In this document: one piece after another, positions 56,338 to 64,000 of the stretch | Numbering within the stretch: position 1 is the first letter of the stretch | How the letters are laid out: every line of letters begins with the position of its first letter | From: Tillus elongatus | Taxonomy: Eukaryota > Arthropoda > Insecta > Coleoptera > Cleridae | Direction: 5' to 3' | Assembly (NCBI GenBank): GCA_964006375.1 | Contig: OZ023267.1 | Span: 39,882,721 to 39,946,720 of the forward strand | Length of the DNA: 64,000 nt | Notes under the pieces: model-generated | Database searches by the model: none | Told to the model about the DNA's origin: nothing | Seen by the model: only the letters and a program-made list of their open reading frames with translations | Made by a program: the position numbers and the translations under genes

Positions 56338-57005
56338 TATGGGGAAGTCCAGATCAAAATTTCAAAGTCGACGATAACTCAGAAAAGGCTAAGATAGTCC
56401 GTCAGCAAGCAAAACGTGACAGCGAAAGCAAACCGCACATCAAACGTCCTATGAATGCGTTCATGGTGTGGGCGAAAGATGAGAGACGGAAAATATTAAA
56501 AGCATGTCCAGACATGCACAATTCAAACATATCAAAGATACTAGGGGCTCGCTGGAAGGGCATGTCTAACGCCGAAAAACAACCATACTACGAAGAACAG
56601 TCTCGTCTGTCGAAACTGCACATGGAAAAACACCCGGACTATCGTTATAGGCCTAGACCTAAGAGAACTTGCATCGTAGATGGCAAGAAGATGCGCATAT
56701 CAGAATATAAAATGCTGATGAGGCAACGGCGTCAAGAGATGCGGCAGTTGTGGTGTAGAGATGGTGGCACTGAGATGAACTTTTTATCACCTGGTGCTGA
56801 TTTGACTCCAACATCATCTGCCTCGATGAGGCCAGGCAACTCGCCACCTCTCAATCTAATGAACGGTGCTGGCCCAAGTACGGAAAGTAGTTATTTCTAT
56901 CCCCAGGACAGTGGTTCTCCGGATGTTTCCAGCTTTTCCCAGGATCCACAGCAACATCAACAATCCATGACCTATGAGTCGAGTCCGAGAAACGAGGATG
57001 AATGA
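56338..57005 (+). CDS. Sox102F: SoxD transcription factor, last coding exon with the HMG box
   Basis: Acceptor 'tttattttcag' ends at 56337; the exon enters in phase 1 and ends with TGA at 57003-57005. It encodes [13 protein letters not shown], then the HMG box from 56436 ([71 protein letters not shown]). All the DNA-bending core residues of Sox boxes (RPMNAFMVW) are intact. The following [14 protein letters not shown] and [12 protein letters not shown] are the SoxD-specific extension. KACPDMHN and ILGARWK match my memory of insect Sox102F, where vertebrate SoxD has QAFPDMHN. The tail (about 95 residues) is Ser/Pro-rich. SoxD factors bind AACAAT-type sites in the nucleus and modulate other Sox factors. 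Confidence 0.97.
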
Positions 57006-58750
57006 GCCTGGCCTATAAGGGAACAGCCGTTCCCTTGGTATTAGGAGGAACCAGTAAGTCTCGAATTATGACTTGGAAAGTATTTCGACTTGAAATTTAT
57101 TCGGTTTATTGTCAAACCGTGCGACTCTTGACGATTTTGTTTGTAAATATTTCTCATGCAGTAATATGACCTGAAAGGCTAAGTCACTGTGCCATTATGT
57201 GTGAACTGAAGATCAAAATGACTCTTTTGAATATGCAGATAACGTTGGTGTTGTAGTTGTATTGTTATGTAGATATATACTCAGATCTTCAAATTATTTA
57301 TTATGTTTAGTATTAGTTTTTCTTTTGTATTCTGATTTTGTTTCTTTTTTTTTTGTAAAATAATGTAAATTTATCGTATACAGTGCATTAACAGTTTATT
57401 TTTTTTACTTACATTTTGTTATAAATATATTTTATAAATATATATCATCATTTCTAGTCTTCTTGGTTTATTTTTTGGAGTTATACGTAAATTAAGACAT
57501 ATTGGCATCTTGTAGCTTTACTTTTTATTTATTTCCATTTAAGGTTCACAAACCGCGAGAAGACTGGATATGTATGTATTACATTATTGTAACATTTTGT
57601 TAAATTTATGTTAAAATGATGACTTCTTTATTTCTTTTTTATTCCGTTTTATGAGAAAATTATGTTGTTCGTTTTGTCGTCAATTCGGATATATTTTTTC
57701 CTTTTGGTTTGATTGTTAATAAGAAGTTGTAAAAGAAACACGTGCAATGTACTTTCAAAATAAGTTTGTTCTCTCCTGTTGATGTTTGTATATTTTAATG
57801 TAAAAGCCAGTACTTCTAAGTGATTTTTATTTATTTTATTTTCTCATGCTTGTACAGTAAAATAAATATGTGTTATGTTTATATTATAAATATCAAATAA
57901 GTAATGTACTTAGACTTGAAAGTATAAAACAGTACTCGAATTGTTAATATTATAATATAAAAAAATGTGAAATATGGAACCTGGACAGAAAATTATGGTC
58001 TTGCTGAATTTTCTTATTAATTTTGCGTATTTATTGTATTATATCAGCTTTTTGTCACATCAAAATATTTATACGCTGAAAATTATTGGATAAGCAAAGT
58101 AAAATGTTTTTTTAGCGTCAATGCCAAATTAAATTAAATTTGTTATTTGTAAAGAGAACGTTTATCATTTGGTTAATTTTTCTCACATAAATTTCTTTAG
58201 AAAATAAATGCCTACTGATTATTAAATCTATTATCATGGTCATGTCTAAATGGCACTAACAAGCATTTAGATGATGGTTGCTACTAAACTTTTTAAATTG
58301 GTTTTTACTCAGGATAAAATGAAAATTTACTTACAAAATTTTTAAATGACAAGTTTTGACTGTTTACAAGTAATTTTCCTTGAAATTAATTGAGGTTCTC
58401 TTTACAAATGAACTTTTAGTCTACTTAAATATCAAATAGTATTTTGGTTGTAAAGAAAGTATTTGCAAATTTTGTAAGTTAGTACAGAATTAAATTAAAA
58501 ATGAAATTAATTTGTTATACAGAATACAATGTGTCTAAATTGAGTTTTGTATTAAAACAATGTAATTGGAACTTATAATATTCTAAGATTTTGTAAGATG
58601 TAGTTTTCAAAATTTATAAAAATCAATTTTGGCTTAAAACTTTCGAATGTTTTTGTTACTCACTTTAATTTATTTATTTGCAAACTCTTGCAACTATCAT
58701 TTAACCTGTTGAGCGTTTGGCAAAATAAAGGAAATCCCAACACGAACGCT
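57006..58750 (+). other. SoxD 3' untranslated region (likely)
   Basis: Long AT-rich stretch without frames or repeats, unlike other non-coding parts of the window, which fits a real 3' UTR. AATAAA lies at 57861-57866; others lie further on (about 58203, 58722). A perfect Pumilio-type element TGTAAATA is at 57142-57149. The true cleavage site is not determinable here. Confidence 0.6.
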
Positions 58751-59110
58751 GGATTTAATAAGGTACAAGTAAAAAATTTAAATAATAGAAAACCGACTTC
58801 ATTAAGGATGATTCAAAAACTACTGGTCAGATATTGATCAAATTTATATGGGACCACATGAGAAGCACCGGCTTTCAAATAAAAAAAGAATAATCAAAAT
58901 GGGTTTACCTAAAAAAAAAGTTCTGAGGGAACACACATAAAAAAATAGAATCGAATTGAGAACCTCCTCCCTTTTTTTAAGTCGGTTAAAAATGTTTGTA
59001 TTTTCAAGAACGTGTATATATTTTTACATCATTGACAAGGGTACATGTTCCCATTCTAGTATGAAAAACAATGTCATGTAAATATCCAACACGGCTTGCT
59101 CTATGTTTAG
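58751..59110. other. No recognisable feature
   Basis: AT-rich sequence between the SoxD 3' end and the RTE-type relic. The 58790-58980 segment ('aaaaccgacttcattaagga') looks like a small interspersed repeat. Confidence 0.4.
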
Positions 59111-59806
59111 CCACTTTCTTCTTCTTCAAGTGTCGTCTCCTCTTAGAAGGTTGGCTATCATCATGGCTATTCTCACTTTTGATGCTGCAGCTCTGAACAA
59201 CTCAACGGAACTACAGTTGTACCATTTTCTCAGATTATTCAGCCAGGAAATGCGTCTTCTTCCTCTGCTTCTCTCTCCCTGTATCTTTCCCTGCATAATA
59301 TTCTGCAACAATACATATTTCTCTCCTCTCATCACGTGGCCCAGATATTGCAGCTTCCTTATTTTAATTGTGTTCAATATTTCTTTTTCTTTTCTCATTC
59401 TTCCCAGTACCTGCTCATTTGTTACCATGTTTACCCAACTTATCCTCAAGATCCTTCTATATGACCACATCTCAAATGCCTCCAGTCGATCACTTATATC
59501 TTTCTTTAGCGTCCATGATTCCATCCCATATAGCAACACCGAGAAAACGTAGCATCTCAATATTCTGACTCCAAGTTGTAAGTTAAGATCTCTACTGCAT
59601 AACACGCTTCTCATTATGTTAAATATGGTTCTGGCTTGTCCAATTCTTGATTTAATTTCTTCAGCGTACTCATTATTTTCATTGCCAGTTGTTCCCAGGT
59701 ACCTGTACTTACTGACTTTCTCTACTAGTTCTCCGTTGATCCATAGGTTTTCCTGTTTAGCCACTGCATCAATTAGTTTCGTGATGACTTTTACGCAGAC
59801 TTGTCC
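59111..59806 (-). pseudogene. 3' end of an RTE/BovB-type non-LTR retrotransposon
   Basis: The - strand frame (59806-59126) encodes the post-RT part of an endonuclease-reverse transcriptase: INGELVEKVSKYRYLGTTGN, EIKSRIGQARTIFN, LRCYVFSVLLYGMESWTLKK, YRRILRISWVNMVTNEQVLG, LQYLGHVMRGEKY and GKRSRGRRRISWLNNLRKW-like residues, ending MMIANLLRGDDT. This is a common signature in insect RTE elements. The frame is open for 225 codons but the RT palm and endonuclease are missing: 5'-truncated. It abuts a transposase relic at about 59808. Confidence 0.85.
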
Positions 59807-60790
59807 CTCCATTTGGCGAATGCACGCTGTATTTCATTCTGAGGTTCTGGTATGTTTCGAGGTTTGCTTTCATAAATCTGCGATTTCAAATACCCCCAAA
59901 GAAGGAAGTCGCCTGGCGTCAGATCACATGTCTTCGCCGGTCCGTTCTGGTCCCCGTTGCGCGAGAGTGCTCGACCTGGAAATTTCTCGTGCGGCAAGGT
60001 AATCGTCTCTTGAACGTTGCGGCAGCTAGCGCCATCCTGCTGTAACGATACGTCTTCAGTATTAACATCACTGAAATAAGGCTACAAAAAATTGTCATCC
60101 ATACGGTGCGGTGTCACTGTTAAGTGATTTCCATCCTCATCTTGGAAAAAGACCCGATCACGCACCTGCCCAAACTCCACACCACACAATGACACGCTGC
60201 GGATGCATTACCCTTTAATGGAGAGTCGCCTGTTGCCCAGATGCAACAGTTCTGTTTATTTACGAAACCATCTAAGTGGAAATGGGTCTCGTTATCGTTA
60301 CAAAAGATGATTTTGTGGAAAATCTTCGTTCGCACGTTGCCTTTCCAGAACCCATTCCACGAACTGTCTCCTATGCATATAATCGGTTACTTTCTGTTGT
60401 GTTAACTGAATTTTGTAGGCATGCATGTGGAGATCCTTCAGGAAAATTCTCTGGAAGGAGCTTCTCGTAATGCTTAACTGTTGTGAGTGGCAACGAATGG
60501 ATATTGTCGGACTCACGGCAACACTGTCTTGTACAAGGGCGACATTCTGACGAGACCGGCTGAATCGAGCACGATGACGATGTTTTAATGTCTGAAGTCT
60601 AACCAGTTTCCTCGATTTTCTTCATCAGCCTACGAACTGTGGACTCATTAGGTGCATTTTACGACCAAGAATTACACGAAGCTTCCGCACAGTTTCTGCA
60701 AAACACTCGCCATACCTATAAAGCGTTTTAACAATCAAAACTCATTGTTCCGCAGCAAGCGCTTCATAGCGACTAACTGGAGTGAACACA
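59797..60790 (-). pseudogene. Tc1/mariner-superfamily transposase relic 3
   Basis: Pieces on the - strand, in order: VLIVKTLYRYGECFAETVRK (about 60750-60690), TVRRLMKKIEETG, SPTISIRCHSQQLSITRSSF (60516 down), IFLKDLHMHAYKIQLTQQK, FVEWVLERQRANEDF, KIIFCNDNETHFHLDGFVNK and QNCCIWATG (60335 down), then AKTCDLTPGDFLLWGYLKSQ (about 59930). The order and spacing are those of an insect mariner-type transposase, but every part is in another frame and the middle (second Asp region) is missing. The downstream end is cut by the RTE relic. Confidence 0.8.
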
Positions 60791-60799
60791 GGTGGCAGA

Positions 60800-61790
60800 A
60801 CTCATAAAGACAATGTGGCCATCCCAACCACAAAACAACTGCGCGCAATTCAAATCCGGCCTTCTTGTTGGGACAGCGTTAAAAATCGATTATATGTAAA
60901 AAAAAGTTTACTTTATCGAAATTAAAGCGAAACTATTTGACCCATTATAATTTATGTACCTGTAATAATTATGATTTAAAGTCACTTCAGTCAAAGACTT
61001 TGAATGATTAGATATATAATCTTGCTCATAATATTTTTTAATTCTGTACATACCCCATATGGCAGCGCGAATATTTTTGTTTTCTGAGCCTAAATTATAC
61101 ACTGCTGTAAGAAAAATTGTGATACCTACTTTTAGGTATAGTGTATCTAGTATTTACTCAAAGTAGTGTGCACGACACTTAAGGGGAAGTGTGTAGTGCG
61201 TTTGAGAATATTCCATAATGCGTTCTAGGGCTAGTGAATGTTTGTAACAGTACCATTCTCAATGTAAAATTGTATAATTAAAATATTGATCAAGTCATGC
61301 ACTAGACAAAACTGGTGACAAAAGAAATATTTAAACTAGAAAATAGGTTCACTGTTCATTTTCTGTGCCAAATTCAAATAAAGGATTAAAAGTGTATTAA
61401 GATGCAGTTTGTTTTGCCTTTCACTTTTTGATGTCTGACTACGCAGATACACGGCCTGTAATAATATGGCAAGCCTGGCTAGTGGACCAACATTCCACAG
61501 ACCGTGTGGTTATTTATTATACAGGCCGTCTAATAACCGGGGTGACTCCCGGACCGGGATATCACAAACCTAGGATCCACCAGCGTGTCGGTAAAGTTGT
61601 TTATCCTCAAAGAGACTAAAAAAATCTCGGCGTATTGCTAATAGGTGAGTAGTGTAGTAAATTTATTTCAGTGATAAATGTACATTTAATACGGAATTGA
61701 GTGGTTTGATGAGTACAAAAATCTAGATAATAGACAGGCCGTGTAGCACCCATGACTCGTGTAATCACGATTAATAAACTAAAAAAAAAG
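60800..61790. other. No recognisable gene
   Basis: AT-rich. Short phrases 'acggcctgtaataatatggc', 'acaggccgtctaataa' and 'acaggccgtgtagcac' (61450-61750) suggest a small repeat with mixed orientations. Confidence 0.45.
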
Positions 61791-61791
61791 T

Positions 61792-62491
61792 ATGGACGCA
61801 GCAAGTGCGTTATGATAGATAATTTTCATAAAAATGTTTTTAATCGCCAATGTGTCTTTTTTTAATAAAACCAGGCATCAAATTTGGTTACCAGTATAAC
61901 TTATATAGTAGAAACAATGTACCATATTTTATCAAATAAGCTTTTCGAGCAAACTCCTAAAAAAGTTTTTTGAAAAAATTACAGACAATTTTTTCACGAT
62001 AATCCTAAAACATTTTTTTTCATAACTTAGGTATTAAACGTTTATTATTATGTCTTTCACTTCTGAAACGCATAATACAGGCTGTTCTATTTGAAACAAT
62101 TGAGTTACGAGAGTTTGATTTATTAAAATTCATAAATTCATTCACTATTTGAGAGCACGCGGTGCATGGCATCTCGATTTTTTCATGAAATAATATAAAG
62201 CAAAACCTCTCTCTCCGAATCACAATTTTTGATATGTGCCAAAAATGTGAGAAGTTGCAAAACAATTTAAAGAACTCGAAAACCGACATGCATTACAATT
62301 CGATGGAAAATGCAAAAATGCAATACTATAAAGGGGTGTTCAATTCAAAAAAGAAAATTTGTATCGCCAACGACTTATGGGCCACCTCTGATTGTCCAAA
62401 TAATTTTTATAAGATGCCGCTCAAGTGGCAGCTATTCAAATTTGAAGCATTTAATGAAAATTCGCTACTATAACGCACTTGCTGCGTCCAG
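61792..62491 (-). mobile_element. Small inverted-repeat element, copy 4 (700 bp, reverse)
   Basis: Left end ATGGACGCAGCAAGTGCGTT and right end AACGCACTTGCTGCGTCCAG. The interior is in the reverse orientation of copies 1-3 ('accaggcatcaaatttggtt') plus the 'ttatgggccacctctgattg' segment of the composite repeat. It resembles 30079-30787 throughout. Confidence 0.75.
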
Positions 62492-62565
62492 AATTTCTTT
62501 TCTTTTCTTTTAAACGGGTATTATATTTCGATGGAAAATGCAAAAATACAATAATATAAGTCCTG

Positions 62566-62770
62566 CTCCCATTATGCCACTGTTCCAGAATTCTCAGTGA
62601 TTGTGATGCCTCATAAATTAGATCATTATCTGAAGGAGCTCGTAAAACCAAAGCTGTATCGTCAGCAAACAGGGTTGTCTTATGGTTTAATACATCAGAT
62701 AGTTCGTTAATATAAAGTAAAAACAAGACTGGGCCAAGGATTGAGCACTGAGGCACACCTCGTTCTATAA
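62566..62770 (-). pseudogene. Non-LTR reverse transcriptase fragment
   Basis: The - strand reads RGVPQCSILGPVLFLLYINE, then LFADDTALVLRAPSDNDLIY and LRILEQWHNG. The first is RT motif with G-P-Q-x-S-x-L-G-P; FADD is the catalytic site. About 65 residues survive; it ends abruptly at the small inverted-repeat element. Confidence 0.8.
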
Positions 62771-63185
62771 CCTTCCACTCAGATGCTCATATAAAAGATG
62801 CCCCGATAACTCAAAAAATAACAGACCATTTCTTATGAAACTTGGCACCGACGTTTCTTTAGTAAATGGCTTGGATAAGTTCGTTAGCTAGCAAAATCTG
62901 ACCTATAGGTTAGAATGAAATAATAATTATAAGTATTTAAAGAAAAAAATGTTTACGTTATTTTGGTGCAAAAGCGTCAGGAATGCCAAAGCATTACGTT
63001 GAAAATTGTATGGTGTTTATATTGTAAAAACGTCAAAGTGACGATTTGAAAGGTCAACATTGGTATATTTAAACAAACATTCTGGAACCAACGCAGGTTA
63101 TGGACAACAAAAATTGCAGGAAGTGTGTGAACAACGTCTTCATTTTCTGTTTCAACAGCTATTGTTCTTCATAAATCGTCAGGGT
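62771..63185. repeat. Degenerate composite-repeat sequence
   Basis: Contains 'ccgataactcaaaaaataac' and 'ggcttggataagttcgttag' segments of the (TA)n repeat without an array. Confidence 0.6.
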
Positions 63186-63189
63186 TTTT

Positions 63190-63770
63190 TATCCTCCCTC
63201 AGGGCTCGTCCGCGGCCTCGCCGCCCCGACAGCACCGCAAACTTTGGTTTATTGTGCATGCCCTTAGTCTTTTTACTCCACCCACTCCAAAATCACTGTG
63301 CCTTGAACCAGTCTGCACAGCGATTGGTAGGATGAAGTTTTATAATGCTCTGTCTCCGGTCTAGACTGACCGTAGATCAGTTGTCTTCTGCGGTCCAGAG
63401 CTTTACACTCTCACATGATGTGCTGGGCTGATTCCTCCCCCTTGCCGCAGAGTCTGCATGCGAGATCCCCCTCGAACCGCCCCATTTGAAGCAGGTGTTT
63501 CTTAACGGCCATGTGTCCCGTCAAGAGACCTGTTATGTTTCGAGCTGTCCTCTACTAAGATTTAGCAGCTCCGCAGCTCTCTTTGAACTGGGTTCGTCTA
63601 TTATTGACTTCCTATGTCTGAGCCTTGGACAGTCTTCCCAGTACACCTGGTGTCGGTTTCTGACCCAGGACTTAATGACTCCCCTGGCAGTGCTCTTTGT
63701 CACGCCCAGAGCCGGTTCTTTGCGAGACTGTCAGCTTCTTCATTGCCTTTGACCTCCTCTCCTTAGGGGT
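63190..63770 (-). pseudogene. C-terminal end of a non-LTR retrotransposon with RNase H (I/R1-like)
   Basis: On the - strand, 63767-63711 reads EVKGNEEADSLAKNRL, the last motif of an RNase H domain. Then, in shifting frames, 63540-63350 reads ITGLLTGHMAVKKHLLQMGR, DLACRLCGKGEESAQHIM and ECKALDRRRQ: the LTGH motif and CCHC-type zinc knuckle found at the end of these ORFs. Multiple stops and frameshifts. Confidence 0.75.
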
Positions 63771-63804
63771 GCAACTTGGTATAAACGTAAGTTGAGTTAA
63801 ATCA

Positions 63805-63806
<2 letters not shown>

Positions 63807-63865
<59 letters not shown>
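63807..63865. repeat. (TA)n array
   Basis: 59 bp of pure TA. The last 135 bases of the window hold nothing recognisable. Confidence 0.95.
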
Positions 63866-63866
<1 letters not shown>

Positions 63867-64000
63867 CAGGGTCCTCTACATCCACCTGCTCTGTGTCGGT
63901 TCTTACGCGGGACACACTGTATATATGTTAACATATTCAATAAAACAACACAACTTAATGCGGTAGTATGTACCTATATCGTGTCAAAATCCTATCACCA

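Overview
The window looks like a non-coding-rich piece of an insect (at least arthropod) nuclear genome. It is AT-rich and contains one recognisable host gene: the 3' part of a SoxD-class HMG-box transcription factor, orthologue of Drosophila Sox102F and related to vertebrate SOX5/6/13. Its three exons are on the + strand at 50153-50407, 54310-54820 and 56338-57005, joined by GT-AG introns in consistent phase, followed by a long AT-rich 3' UTR. The upstream exons that carry most of the N-terminal region are not recognisable here. I cannot fix the insect order from sequence alone.

Almost everything else is transposable-element derived. The best preserved element is a complete Ty3/gypsy LTR retrotransposon at 7385-14106. 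It has two 740-bp LTRs that read as identical, an ATAT target duplication, a tRNA-Leu-type primer site, a polypurine tract and one uninterrupted 1723-codon gag-pol frame with all catalytic residues visible. It looks very young and possibly active, and its LTR carries a perfect three-unit heat-shock-element-like motif upstream of the TATA box.

Other layers, left to right: three tandem copies of an interspersed repeat (1-1160); tRNA-derived SINEs (2874-3205, 6751-7106, 18353-18716, and a diverged one at 39658-39850), two with 12-13 bp target duplications; Tc1/mariner-superfamily relics (14560-15690, 51320-53228 with very long inverted repeats, 59797-60790); a probable hAT/DUF4371 relic around a SINE (17830-19210); a 70-bp minisatellite (19567-20106) whose unexpanded founder unit is still visible; a dominant composite repeat of about 1.35 kb in many copies (21.6-32 kb, 36-38.4 kb, 41.1-41.9 kb) that carries a (TA)n array at a fixed internal place and ends in a small inverted-repeat element; a GC-rich foldback DNA transposon with a perfect 8-bp target duplication inserted in that composite repeat (36127-37639); several non-LTR retrotransposon remnants (33.1-34.8 kb, 43.0-46.2 kb nearly intact with one frameshift, 59.1-59.8 kb, 62.6 kb, 63.2-63.8 kb); and Penelope-like reverse-transcriptase and GIY-YIG fragments (48.4-48.95 kb, 53.4 kb).

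The most interesting signal is a set of hammerhead-ribozyme-like folds with very short stem III, near or among the Penelope-like fragments. One is on the - strand at 48221-48265 with an intact CUGAUGA/GAAAC/GUC core and complementary flanks. A second family (39929-40047 as an inverted pair, 40277-40311, 53933-53968) carries a U in place of the first core C in every copy. There are 21 long (TA)n arrays in 64 kb. No rRNA, genuine tRNA gene, CRISPR array or bacterial feature was found.
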